Assembly (NCBI GenBank): GCA_029255685.2
Contig: CM055311.2
Location: 61,804,548-61,868,547 of the forward strand
Direction of reading: 5' to 3'
DNA length: 64,000 nt
Source of the DNA: Silene conica
Taxonomy: Eukaryota; Streptophyta; Magnoliopsida; Caryophyllales; Caryophyllaceae
Under the pieces are notes generated by a model, which was not told where the DNA came from, did no database searches, and saw only the letters and a list, made by a program, of their open reading frames with translations. Both the position numbers and the translations under genes were made by a program. The number at the start of each line of letters is the position of its first letter. The stretch's first letter is position 1. Below, piece after piece: positions 1 to 10,263 of this stretch.

Positions 1-506
1 TTGGACCTTAATTTGTGAAATCGGGACTTTATTTCGTGAAACTTGGACTTAAAATGTTTGTTCACTCATGAAATGTTTAATTTCTTATTTCGTGAATCTT
101 GGACCTTAATTTGTGAAACCGGGACCTTATTTTGTGAAATTTGGACTTAAAATGTTTCTTTACTCACGATATGTTTAATTTCTTATTTCGTGAATCTTGG
201 ACCTTAATTAGTGAAACCGGAACTTTATTTTGTGAAACTTGGACTTAAAATGTTTGTTTACTCACGAAGTGTATAATTTCTTATTTCGTGAATTACCGGA
301 TCCTTATTTCGTGAAACTTGGACTTAAAACTTGGTTCACTCACGAAATGTTTAATTTCTTATTTTTTGTGAATTGGACCTTAATTTGTGAAACCGGGACC
401 TTATTTCGTGAACTTGGACTTAAAATGTTTGTTCACTCACGAAATGTATAATTTCTTATTTCGTGAATCTTGGACCTTAATTTGTGAAATCGGGACCTTA
501 TTTCAT
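1..506. repeat. 98-bp tandem repeat array (partial, runs off the left edge)
   Basis: A unit of about 98 bp starting TTGGACCTTAATTTGTGAAA recurs at about 1, 99, 197, 373 and 470. The unit near 290 is partly deleted, which explains the wider spacing there. Copies differ by scattered substitutions. The short ORF at 239-451 is only a translation of these repeats. The array is cut by the window start, so its full length is unknown. Confidence 0.85.
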
Positions 507-926
507 CCAAAAGGTCTTTCACAACATAAACTCACTGCAATTTAAACATAAGTTGACTTAAAGCTTTGAAAGACATCAAACCAAAGAGATCAAATCTCAT
601 TTCCCCAGATTCTAATCAACATACATAGCATAACGAAATGCAACCCGATATTTCATTTTTAATGATTGTTAGGCTCTGTGTTCACCCAGTACACAGAATC
701 ATCCCAAAATTCCATCTTCCACTGCCAAAACCTTTTCTAATTCCAATACACTAATACAGCATATCAGTTACAAATGCAGCTGATGATTCGAAAAGTGACT
801 GTGATCATAACTGGACAAATTTATTTATTAGAAAAAAAATAGAATTACACTTTGTACATATTCTTGGCATTCACAAATTCTCATTCATGTGTATGAATAG
901 CTACAAAAGGACTGTACAGAGATACC
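507..926. other. Noncoding stretch, probable 3' flank/UTR of the minus-strand exon that follows
   Basis: No ORF or repeat is recognised. It lies directly downstream (minus-strand sense) of the stop codon at 927-929 and is AT-rich, so it probably holds the 3' UTR and polyadenylation region of that gene. No specific poly(A) site is claimed. Confidence 0.4.
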
Positions 927-1093
927 TCAAACATGCATTCCAAGCGTTCTGGTTTTTTCGGCTCTTGATCGAGGCAGAACCAATATGGCCATGAGTCCAC
1001 TCGCAAAAGCCGCCATTGTTGCCACGGCTATGGCTGGCAAATTTCCGCCACTAAATAATTGATCCCATGGTCCGCTTCCCAAAGACACAATCA
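927..1093 (-). CDS. C-terminal exon of an unidentified membrane protein (partial)
   Basis: The minus strand reads in frame from about 1093 down to a TGA at 927-929. It encodes a short stretch with GPWDQLF, then a hydrophobic helix (LPAIAVATMAAFASGLMAIL), then a basic tail ending TRTLGMHV. This looks like the last transmembrane segment and cytosolic tail of a multi-pass transporter. I cannot name the family. The upstream border is uncertain: a splice acceptor could lie around 1070-1080 (TTTGGGAAG on the minus strand), or the exon may have continued across 1094. A hAT transposon now sits exactly at 1102-2164, either in the intron next to this exon or interrupting it. No further exon of the gene is recognised to the right. 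Confidence 0.45.
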
Positions 1094-1101
1094 CATGCAT
1101 G

Positions 1102-2164
1102 TAGACCTGTCAAACAGGTCGAACGGGCGGGTTGCGGGTCGGGTAGATACGGGTTCGGGTAACATACGGGTCGGGTGTATTTCGGGTCGGGTAAAATACG
1201 GGTCATGTCTATACGGGTTCTGGGTCGGGTTCGGGTAAAAATACGGGTCAATCAACATCTTTTCCTCGCATTTTTTAAAACTTCTTTTATATCGTAATTC
1301 CTATCCTTTATACGTTTTATATCCTCTTGCTCGTCTTATTCAACTTAATTGTCACCATTTTTGCCCTCACCACCAACATCACCATCGTTATCATCATCAT
1401 CACCCTTACTAACTCGCTAAGTACGATAATGAGACTCAAATAAGATAACAATGATGACGTAACATGTGATATGAGGTGATGAGGTGGAAGTGTTGACGCT
1501 AAGTGCGGTTCAGTTCGACGTAATACGGTGAAAGTGACGGTATGACAGATATTTTGAGGTGATGATGTGGCATGTGGTCCTAGACAATTATGTGGAAGGA
1601 GGTGTAACTGTGTAATTGAGCGTGTGGCACACATTTCAATGTAATGATGTGACATGTGGTCCGTCGAAATAATGAGCTGACTAACGTGGTATGTAACTTG
1701 GCGTACTACACTAAAAGTGACGACGTGACACACACTTCGATGTGATGACGTGGCATGTGGTTCGAGGTGATGAGTTGTCGTTGCTGACGTGGAATGCAAT
1801 TCGACGTACTATGGTGAAAGTGACGGTGTGACACACAGTTTGAGGTGATGACGTGGCATGTTGTTTGAGGTGATGACGTGGCATGTTGTTTGAGGTGATG
1901 ACGTGACATACCGCATATTTATACATATTTCTTTTCAAAAATTTATAAGTCATCAATACTTATGACATTGTATATTTTAAAAATGTTATATTGTCTTGAC
2001 CCAACGGTCAACCCGCTGCGGGTCGGGTTTTGACCCGCTATTTACGGGTCAAAACGGGTTCGGGTATCTTTCGGTTTCGGGTTGAAAAACCCGGGTCATT
2101 TACGGGTTATTTACGGGTCGGGTTACGGTCGATTTTCGGGTCGGGTCAGGTTTTGACAGGTCTA
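1102..2164. mobile_element. Non-autonomous hAT-type transposon with 8-bp TSD CATGCATG
   Basis: The element begins TAGACCTGTCAAA and ends with the inverted form TTTTGACAGGTCTA. It is flanked by perfect 8-bp direct duplications CATGCATG (1094-1101 and 2165-2172), the target size typical of hAT elements. Both subterminal regions are made of short GGGTCGGGT/ACGGGT motifs (about 1117-1250 and 2010-2155). The middle carries degenerate tandem units containing GGTGATGACGTGGCATG, with a near-exact 25-bp period at about 1838, 1863 and 1888. No transposase is present. Confidence 0.88.
1838..1912. repeat. 25-bp tandem repeat inside the hAT element
   Basis: Three almost identical units starting GTTTGAGGTGATGACGTG occur at about 1838, 1863 and 1888. 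More diverged copies extend to the left as far as about 1450. They explain the His/Thr/Ser-rich short ORFs on the minus strand here, which are not genes. Confidence 0.75.
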
Positions 2165-2172
2165 CATGCATG

Positions 2173-3843
2173 TAATATCTATGTTCTGAGTCATTCAAGC
2201 ATAGAATTTAAATCAATCTTTGATATTGATTCTTGAACATCATAGCTCAATGTTTACCTGAACTTTAGTTCACTTATATCAACCAAACAAGCCCTGATAG
2301 TATGATACTAGCACAAACGATATGTCTAATATCAAGTCAAGACAACATCTGTTTGTGCAGCAAACTAGCAGAAGCATATGAAGTCGTCTTCTGTGTACAC
2401 TGATGACAATTTATACTGATTTCTTCCATAATAAATAATCTCCAGCTCTTTACTTGGAAGAACGACGACACGACTGTCAAGTCCTACACAGGCGAACAGC
2501 TCCAAGGCATAGATGAATTCCGTTGTTCTGCCATAACAGCTATTAATCAATATAACAATCTTACCAAGGTCGATCATCTCATTCATCTATTCCTTTTTCC
2601 GTTTCCTCAATTTACGTACATCTATGTCAAATATCGTATACTAATTATCTGTAACCATGTATCCTTTTTGTAGAAACATCAACTCAAGTTAGAGAAGCTA
2701 ATAAAAGTGAATTCTGTTTACGAAAGGGGTCCATTTCTGTACATGACCTTTTCTGCAATTGACATGGATACTGGCACTTCAGCTAAGTATTATGCTGCAA
2801 TGGCTGAGCTTCTCGGACACCAGTTACTCGTTCTACTTACGCGTCCCTCTGCCAATAACAATAACAAGGAGCATACCAATCTGTTTGTTCTATCCATCTC
2901 TGGTATGATCTGATCCAATTACTTAATTTATATAGCAAAACTTTCTCGATCACTGATCAACTCTAACTATGCTTTTAATCTTTTGAAGGGATTCGTAATG
3001 TAGCTGTGGTTGGGAAAAAGAAGTTTCCTATCACTAATGTGCTATTACTATTAGTTATTATGATCGAGACATCGGCATCGAATCGACAAATAATTGAATT
3101 ATTCAGACATTTAAATGCAATGTCACATATTCCTCAATTAGTTCTGCATATATGAGATTAACCTACAATTCTCCAATCATTTACATATAAAAACAAAGCA
3201 AATTTATCAAAATCAGCAAATGAACTCAAAAAAATAGATTAACAGGAAATTACCTGAATCAAAATCGCCGAAATGCATGCACAATTGCAGAATTCAGCAT
3301 CAAAACTTCAATTAAAAACCTGATTCAACAATTAAAACACAATTCAGCTAATATGATTCGACGTAAATAATAAAACATATAGAATTGGAGAAATGTATAA
3401 AGTGAATTGAGAAAATAACTAACCGAATTGAGATATTTATGGAAGTAATTAAACTAATGGAGCTTTAATTTAACTTAATATAAGTTCATCACAAACTAGC
3501 GGATACAAATGATAGCGGGATGAATTGAAATATGAATTATTTGATCGAAATTACCTAATTTCCAGTTGATAATGGCGGTCGGAAAGCTCAGTGACAATGG
3601 TGATCAGGAAATGCAGGGATAATGACAGTGAAAAGCTTAGAGATAATGGCGAAGACGAAGGTTGGGTTGAGGAGATGGAGATGAGTTGAAGAAAAAGAGA
3701 GAGAAATGAAGATAGGGGCAGGAAAAAATTATGTAATAAAGATAATTATACGTGGCATCATCTGATGCTTTCTAATATTCAGATCTAACGACTTATAATA
3801 AGTCCAGCTGCTTCATCCTAAGGAGGGTGCCTCACGTGATTCA

Positions 3844-3848
<5 letters not shown>
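2173..3848. other. Intergenic or degenerate region with two unassigned open stretches
   Basis: The minus-strand stretch 2365-2586 and the plus-strand stretch 2707-2907 (ending at a possible GT donor after TCTCTG) remain open and have protein-like composition, but I do not recognise either. The minus-strand stretch resembles the KIN17 C-terminal KOW region only very weakly. The rest is AT-rich without recognisable genes. Confidence 0.3.

Positions 3849-3898
<50 letters not shown>
3849..3898. repeat. (TA)25 microsatellite
   Basis: Uninterrupted TA dinucleotides. Confidence 0.97.
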
Positions 3899-3901
<3 letters not shown>

Positions 3902-4547
3902 AAGTTTTATGACTTTTGTGCATTATTTTTCATCATTAACAAATTTAATTTATTCATAAAAATAGATCAAGGAGAAATGAAATGTGAAAGGTTTGCTTAA
4001 TATAAATAAATATGCATGTAGTATAGTATTATTAATTTGAACATTATTTTTTATTATTAGCAAGTTATAAATTTAGAGGCTTTGAAATTTTATTTGAAAT
4101 TTAACCTATTATAGTTTTAAAAATTAAAAGGCTAATATTTAATGTTAACTTATTTCCCCTTAATATTTACAAATTTTTATTTTTTATAACCGTCGTAAAA
4201 ATTAGAATTACACGGTATTTATTTTTATGACTTTTGAGAATGATTTTTTATTATTAGCAAATTTAATTTATACATAAATATGGATTAAGGAGAAATGAAG
4301 TGTGAAAAGTTTGCTTTAATATACATAAATATGTAGTATAGTTTTATTATTTTTGAGCATTATTTTTCATTATTAGCAAGTTATAAAAATAGAGATTGTA
4401 TATTTGTATTTGAATTTTAACGTATTATAATCTATACAATATTATTAAAATGGTAACCTAAAATGCCACGTAGGAGCATTATTTTTCATTATTAGCAAGT
4501 TATAAAAATAGAGATTGTATATTTGTATTTGAAGTTTAACGTATTAT
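3899..4547. repeat. Diverged duplicated AT-rich blocks, interrupted by the CACTA element
   Basis: The block near 3905-4010 (TTATGACTTTTG then GGAGAAATGAA) recurs at about 4227-4320, a spacing near 322 bp. The stretch GAGCATTATTTTTCATTATT recurs at about 4352 and 4473. A plus-strand Helitron-like 5' terminus TCTATACAATATTATTAAAA begins at 4431, preceded by A. The block resumes after the CACTA element at 8011, so the transposon split an older repetitive sequence. Confidence 0.6.
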
Positions 4548-5188
4548 CACTACTACAGAAAGCCTTAAGGACATCGGACTTTTATGGACAAGGACATCGG
4601 ATTAGCAACCGATGTAGAGTTCGCTAATGTCCATTATGGGTGTCAAGGACATCGGTTGTGCAACCGATGTCCATTTGGTAATGCACATCGGATGTTTCAA
4701 AAGTCTGATGTCCATCATCCTTATGCACATCAGACTTTAGCTAACATCTGATGTCCATTTGGTAATGCACATCGGGGGTTTAACAAATCTGATGTCCTTC
4801 ATTCTTATGCATATCATTCTGTAGCTCACATCTGATGTCCTTCATATGTATGCACATCGGAGGTGTAATATGTCTGATGTCCTTAATGTTGCCTTTTTTT
4901 TAAAAAAAAGAGCTGGTATTGATGGTAATTTGTACCACCAATATACATTATTCAGATGCCAGCCATTTAGACTGGCGTATCAAAACAGATTATAGGTCAC
5001 CATCAACAAAACAAACACAAATTCATAGCAAATCACGACAAAGTCGTTCGTCTTTCATTAATCAAATTCAAAGTAAATCACGACAAAGGTCGGTCGTCTT
5101 TCATACATTATCCAAATTCATCAACTAACCAAACATAGGGTTATGCGTCATTTTAGACGACATCTAAAATACTACGTTACTAAAAAGA

Positions 5189-5272
5189 CTATGCATTTAG
5201 AAAATAGTCCGCCCACAAGTCCCTGACCTCGTCGATTTCTTCTTGGGAATATGGCAGTTGGTGTTTGAAAAC
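5189..5272 (-). pseudogene. Terminal fragment resembling a transposon Ulp1-like (C48) protease
   Basis: After a good acceptor (GATTTACAG on the minus strand, border at 5272) an open stretch encodes about 27 residues including YSQEEIDEVRDLW and then stops with TAG at 5189-5191. Plant CACTA-associated Ulp1-like proteins commonly end in a similar acidic stretch around an IDxxRxxW motif, so this is probably the leftover 3' end of the element's own second gene. The stretch is short and the assignment rests on that motif alone. Confidence 0.4.
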
Positions 5273-5471
5273 CTGTAAATCATCATAATTCATAAAATTA
5301 ATATGAGGGATTCTAAATGGAACAAATGAAGACGAAGAGGCATGCATGTAAAAAAAATATGGACTGATCATATTGGAATGCTTTGATGCAAACATATTGT
5401 TCCCCAAATAGTTAAAACTCAATAACAATCATGTTATACTTCATCTAGCTTTTTTAAAAATTAATACTGAG

Positions 5472-5759
5472 TCATTGAGGATGTTGTTCACCAGCAAGTT
5501 GAAGATTACCACTAACAAAAACAATAAGAGCACCAGGTGGACCAGAAGGTTGACAATCAGTAGTACTAATATGATGTTTACATTGATCAAAGGGTAAACT
5601 AGTCAATTTACCAACAATATTTTGAGCACCCATGAAAGGTTGTCCTTCAAAAGTTAACATTGAATTTTCTTGGTATAAACTTGCTAATCCTGATCTATTA
5701 GTGTCAAAAGTTGAGTAATAATGTTCAACAAATGCTCTTGCTATTTCTTCTGGATTCAT
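5472..5759 (-). pseudogene. NTF2: Captured nuclear transport factor 2 (NTF2) fragment, 3' truncated
   Basis: The reading frame starts with ATG at 5757-5759 and gives 95 residues. It follows plant NTF2 closely: FVEHYYSTFDTNRSGLASLY, LTFEGQPFMG, KLTSLPFDQCKHHISTTDCQ and VFVSGNLQLAGEQHP. NTF2 imports Ran-GDP into the nucleus and is normally about 123 residues. Here the frame diverges after AGEQHP and stops. The last quarter, which forms the closing beta strands and part of the FxFG-nucleoporin surface, is missing, so the product would not fold as NTF2. The fragment lies inside the CACTA element, in the same orientation as the other captured pieces. A short duplicated leader (ATTTTGGTGGTAAAAT twice, 5765-5810) precedes the start codon. 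Confidence 0.85.
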
Positions 5760-5968
5760 TTTTTCTGGATTTTGGTGGTAAAATTGTTGGGATTTTGGTG
5801 GTAAAATAGTAATAACTAGGTTATCTCAGGTGCAAAAATCGCAGCAAAAATTCATGATCTTTGTTGCTCTACAAAGATACTGTTGAGAACTTTTAGTAGC
5901 CAGCGGACTCAGCCAAATAGCCAATGATAGTGCCAAAATCTGACAATAATCATAGTTTTCTGATATAC

Positions 5969-6109
5969 CTGTATAGATGAGCCAATAATGGTCAGGACTG
6001 TTTGGGGACTATATAGCTCTTCCTTCAACCACTCCCATTGTGAAATTCCTAAAATACTTCCATCGCTTGACAAAGGATCTCTAAAGTATCTAGTGTCAAG
6101 GAGAATGAC
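5969..6109 (-). pseudogene. Captured exon of a PhoD-like phosphatase/phosphodiesterase
   Basis: A 47-codon exon is bounded by an acceptor (TTTTCAG before GTCATTC, border 6109) and a donor (ATACAG before GTATAT, border 5969). It encodes [13 protein letters not shown], then [10 protein letters not shown] and LTIIGSSIQ. These are characteristic of the metallophosphatase core of plant alkaline phosphatase D-like proteins: the LDTRYFRDP block followed by the QWxWLxxEL helix. Only this exon is present. The exon is in phase 0 at both ends and has no stop. Confidence 0.75.
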
Positions 6110-6712
6110 CTGAAAATTACATGATAATGATTAGATTAATTGCCAGAGATTTCAACAAAGTTGGGCAGAAGTAAATGTGCAGAAATCTCGAATACGGTAG
6201 TTAATTATTGATGGGATGATAACTAAGTATTTAGATTTGATTCTGAGAAAGGCCCAACTGATTGGGTATAGCTCTCTAGAGTCTAGGCATAACAGAGAGC
6301 ACAAATAATGTGTACATGAAGATGGGCAACCAAGATCCAAGAGTATTTGCTTGCTAACACCTACTACTAATTCTATGGCGAGCGAGACAATGAGACGAAT
6401 GCAATATTCAAACAATGATTTTTCATTTGACTATGATGACAAATGCTCCCAACATTTATGCAAGTAGAATATTCAACTATGATGACAAACCTTCCAATAA
6501 TTACACCACCAAGTAGAATTTTTTCATCACAATTCATAAAAGAATTACAAATTAAAACACAATGTAAATTATATCTCTTCTTGAACCTACATAATAACAA
6601 ACAAATATCAATCTCAAATATTGATGCATTGTTAACATTTTCACAGGAAAGAAAAAAGAAGTGTGTTTACTAACCAAAACCAATTGTTGTAAAAGAAATA
6701 GCTTAGTTAAAC

Positions 6713-6854
6713 CTGAAATTGTTGCAACCCCCAAGCTTTCAAGCTGCAAAGACGATATACCACCCCAGGCTTTCAAGAAGTTGCCCTGCTCTAGAAGCTT
6801 GAGCGATGGAAGTGAAGGCGAATGGTCAGAACTCAACATGTCCACATCATTAAC
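6713..6854 (-). pseudogene. ALN: Captured allantoinase exon
   Basis: After an acceptor (TTGTTTTGCAG, border 6854) the frame encodes [19 protein letters not shown], then [14 protein letters not shown]. This is the signature of plant allantoinase, the amidohydrolase that opens the allantoin ring in purine breakdown. The SSDHSP block carries the catalytic metal-site aspartate. After ISSLQ the sequence no longer follows the family (expected FVLPVTW) and runs to a donor at TTTCAG/GTTTAA (border 6713). So only one exon and its flanks were copied. Joined directly to the upstream COQ3 exon, the frame would shift and reach a stop within eight codons. Confidence 0.8.
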
Positions 6855-7101
6855 CTGCAAAACAACACCACAATTAAAAAACCAGATCTAGCCAGTAGAC
6901 ATATCTCCTTGTAATCCAGGGTATACTTCTTTTACTGTTTCTGATTTGGTGAGCTAAAATATAGTAACAGTCAAATTTCTCAATTCGGCAACTAATATTA
7001 CTACAACCGAAAAAATTAAACAATAGCTACTAAACAGGAAAGATTAATAAGAAGATTAATATAATTGTGGAGTAATTAGGCAAAAACAATTAATAACTAA
7101 C

Positions 7102-7400
7102 CAGGTTTCAGCAACAGCGGAAAACTTAGCATGTTCAGCGGCGTCGACAGAGGACTTGCTCGAAACCCTAGCTCCATTGTTAACGACAGTATTAGAAGTG
7201 TCAGAAACCGCTGGAATATCAGCGGATAAAGGCGGCGCAATTTGAGAAAGGTCGGAAAAGCGGCGAAGTAAGGACGATGAAAGTGGGGAGAGTGATTGAG
7301 CGTTAGAGGTGCGGAAATAGCGTTTATCCCCAAATTCGAAAAAGACGAACCCTAATTGCAAACAGGGATAACTGTTTTGGTCGAATTTGAATGAGAAAAG
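7102..7400 (-). pseudogene. COQ3: Captured first exon of COQ3 (ubiquinone O-methyltransferase)
   Basis: The minus strand encodes RYFRTSNAQSLSP, then a Ser/Pro-rich targeting-like stretch, then SSVDAAEHAKFSAVAETW. It ends in a donor at ACCTG/GTTAGT (border 7102). Plant COQ3 proteins have a mitochondrial presequence followed by the conserved (D/E)xAKFSAIADTW just before an intron, so this is exon 1 without the methyltransferase domain. The ORF continues upstream without a clear start. The block AAATTCGAAAAAGACGAACC occurs twice (about 7335 and 7493), showing a local duplication of the 5' region. This is the most upstream captured piece, so its 5' flank could supply a promoter to the others. Confidence 0.75.
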
Positions 7401-8056
7401 GGATAATTGAAGGTGTATTTGGTGGGGAATTACTAACAAATAAGAGGAATTCGAAAGCAACTCTAGAAAATCGCAAACAGAAAATCCCCAAATTCGAAAA
7501 AGACGAACCCTAATTGAGAGAAATGAATGTATGAAAAAATGAATGAATGAAGGAGGGTGGTGGTGCTGATGAATTGAAAAAATGAATGTATTAGAAGAAG
7601 TTAGTAGAACACAGGTTAGATTGAGATTAAAAGAATGGATGAACAGTGGATTGAAGAAGCAAGATGAACTGTGTATATGACAGAGACGAAGAAATAAACG
7701 CGCAAATGAGTGAAGCAAGGTTAAGGCTTTTGTAACAGCGGATCTTAGAGATTTTGTAGTAGAGAATAATTAACATCGGCTTACTTGAATAACCGTTGTC
7801 CTTGATTAATTAATGTACATGGGTTGTTATTTAGTCTGATGTGCATTAAAATCAATACTTATGGACATGGGTTTGAAATAGAAACCGATGTCCTTTACTT
7901 TATAGGGACATCAGGTTTTTGTAATCAACTGATGTGCAAATTATTTACATCAGATTTTTCCAAAATCTGATGTCCATTAACCGATGTCCTTAAGGGTTTC
8001 TGTAGTAGTGTATAATTTTAAATATTAAAAGATTAATATTTAATGTTAAGTATGTT

Positions 8057-8695
8057 TAGGGATGTCAATGGGGCGGGGCGGGTGCGGAGGGAGGTCAACC
8101 CGCGTCCACCCCGCAAACTTTTAATGCGCACCCGTGCCCGCCCCGCGACCCGCGGCGGGTTGAACTATTCAAAACCATCCCCGCCCCGCGGGGACCCGCA
8201 GTTGACCCGCCTATCTCCTCAAGAAACGTAAATCTTAAATCTAAAATATACTTGTCGTACTACTTATACAAATAAGTTTTCGCAAAATGGCTTAACATTC
8301 AATTAACTAGAGTCCGTGAAGCCATAAAACGGTTTTACATACAAATATACCACCAAAAACATGCACAAACAACAGCCGAAAGCCCAAATTTTGACAGAGT
8401 ACTAGAAGAGTAAACAAAATTACACAAAAAATACTCTTCAATTCTTCATCTTCAGTTCTTCAGCTCCGTTTGTTTTATCAGTTTGGGAAAATGGGGATTT
8501 AGGAGAATTTGGGTAGTTAGTGAATGCCCTGAATGTAGTGATAACGATTTACGAATGATTATTGTTTATTGCCTTATTGGACTGGGGAAGTGGGTAGTCT
8601 GGGTTAGTGAGTTATTTTACTTATTTACTTGTTTGGGCATGGGGAAGTGGGTAGCTTGGTAGGACCCGCCAAGACCCACCCCATTGACATCCCTA
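8057..8695. mobile_element. Non-autonomous hAT-type element, TSD AGTATGTT
   Basis: The ends TAGGGATGTCAATGGGG and CCCCATTGACATCCCTA are inverted repeats, flanked by perfect 8-bp duplications AGTATGTT (8049-8056, 8696-8703). The left part is GC-rich with GGGGCGGG and CCCGC motifs. There is no transposase. The 62-residue ORF starting at 8043 is an artefact of this GC-rich end. Confidence 0.9.
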
Positions 8696-8703
8696 AGTAT
8701 GTT

Positions 8704-9059
8704 ATTATTATTTGCCTTTACTATTTGCAATTTTTTATATTTTATAAATGGCGTAAAAATTAGAATTATATGGTATTAAATTGTTGTTTAAAATATTCTA
8801 ACAATAAACATCAATACTTTAAATTTATTAAGAATTTTGATTTTTAATTGTTATTTATTTATCTAAAAATTAAAAAACCCAAAGTTTAATGTTTCTAATG
8901 CTATTTACATTTAATGTTTTAGTTTTTTTTTTTTTTTCATTTTAAATAAGGAATAATGACATGACTCCATGTCATGTGTAATAAATGACGTGACTTTTTG
9001 TTGATACTAGGCGGCATTGTCTACGCGACATTTTAGCTTACCCTTTTAATAATATTGTA
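8704..9059. other. AT-rich continuation of the older repeat; 5' end region of a minus-strand Helitron
   Basis: No gene. On the minus strand, the sequence next to 9059 reads TACAATATTATTAAAAGGG. With the four bases at 11812-11815 it restores a Helitron 5' terminus of the form TCTATACAATATTATTAAAA, which was split by the Helitron at 9060-11811. Confidence 0.55.
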
Positions 9060-9991
9060 CTAGTGTTACACCCGTGAAAAATCACGGGGTTGTGTACACT
9101 TATTTTTAAAGACGACGTCGGTATATTTATTTCAATATATAGCTATTTTCTTTATTCGAAAGAATTATTTTTTAACGGGATGTTTGAATATAAGATATAT
9201 TCGGTGAAAAGGTGAATTTCCTGGTGCACTAATTTTCGAATAGCTATTAGTAATGATGATAATATTTGGATTACTTATGATAACATTAATGAATAAGGTA
9301 TATAAGAAAAACGATAGACGACTAAAAAAAGATTAAATAACTAATAATGAGTAGTTTGGATAGTTACTGTCTTTTGATGAATTACTTAAAGAACATAATT
9401 TGACGGACAAATACGATGAACAAAATAACTAATCAGGTACAAATATAAATTAAATGGGTGTATTAAAATTCGATAACCCAACACGAAAATTAAGTTTCTC
9501 GAAAACCTCCTTGTAAACAACATTTGTTTTAACTCTTTATTGTGTGTATTAAAATTCGATAACCCAACTACGGGTAGCCTAGTCAAGTAGTCACGTCACC
9601 ATCTTTAACTCTTTATTGTGTTGCAGACTTGACACTCATAGATGGGTAGGACAATCAAACCTTTTATTTTAGACCTAAAATATGAACTTTTTTTTATAAA
9701 TAAAAACAAAAGCGGAAAAAACTGTTGAAAAACATAAAACTTGCATTTCAGGGAAATGCCTGTCCACGCAACACACTGCCATAACATGAACATGCTCATC
9801 AATTTTCTTACAAATTGGGTTGTTTGATTTTTTTTAGGTCTAAGATTGATGGCGCTATAAGATGGATTTGATATAGATTTTGATAGAACAAATTATATTA
9901 ATCTAACCCATATGCGCACTTAATATACGTAGATCCCCCGTACATACAATTATTTATGTAAATATGTAATTTCATGGTATAAATAAACAAA

Positions 9992-10263
9992 AGAGTTTTC
10001 GTTGTGACGGATACTTTACAATATATACAGACTGTTGGAAACTATGATAGTCGAGTGACGTAATTACGTCACTTAAAATTGACCCAAATTACGTCACTCG
10101 AATATATCTGTCACAAGCTGGAAACAGATACTTTACCTCACAAATATGCAGGTGAACATGCATGTGGTAGAAAGTGGAGCATCATATAAATAGTGCAACT
10201 TACATTATGTGCGAGCGTCTTCACCTTGTGACGGATAGTGCCCGTTTTCAATGCGAAATTTGT
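9992..10263. repeat. MITE-like segment with TATCCGTCACAAGG-type ends
   Basis: GTGACGGATAC near 10000 and CTTCACCTTGTGACGGATAG near 10220-10240 are related ends, followed by a GAAATTTGTG terminus. The same signature occurs at 52925-52990 and 54990-55160. A perfect 18-bp palindrome GTGACGTAATTACGTCAC sits at 10055-10072. I could not fix a target-site duplication. Confidence 0.45.

Larger units (their letters stand above)
4548..8010. mobile_element. CACTA (En/Spm-type) transposon carrying captured host gene fragments; TSD TAT
   Basis: The ends are CACTACTACAGAAA (4548-4561) and the inverted TTTCTGTAGTAGTG (7997-8010), flanked by the 3-bp duplication TAT (4545-4547, 8011-8013). All are diagnostic of CACTA elements. 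Both subterminal regions (about 4560-4890 and 7770-7995) are packed with direct and inverted copies of ACATCGGATGT/CCGATGTCC-like motifs, the usual transposase-binding arrays. No TnpD transposase ORF is seen, so the element is non-autonomous. Its interior holds exon-intron fragments of at least four unrelated nuclear genes plus a short piece resembling a CACTA-encoded Ulp1 protease end, all on the minus strand. Confidence 0.93.

Noticed and set aside
1317..1956. Overlapping His/Thr/Ser-rich minus-strand ORFs
   Set aside because: They are translations of the 25-bp repeats inside the hAT element.
2365..2586. 73-codon minus-strand ORF weakly like the KIN17 C-terminal KOW region
   Set aside because: Only a few scattered matching residues (IVxxINxxYGR, then a final EDDFICF), with a large gap and no flanking exons. 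Too weak to name.
2707..3052. Plus-strand exon-like stretch (68 codons, then a possible donor and a second open stretch)
   Set aside because: No family recognised, and the second piece soon stops. Kept only as part of the intergenic note.
7056..7718. 220-codon minus-strand ORF taken as a whole gene
   Set aside because: Only the part near its 3' end matches COQ3. The N-terminal half is low-complexity Phe/Ser/His sequence, and the ORF runs past the splice donor at 7102.
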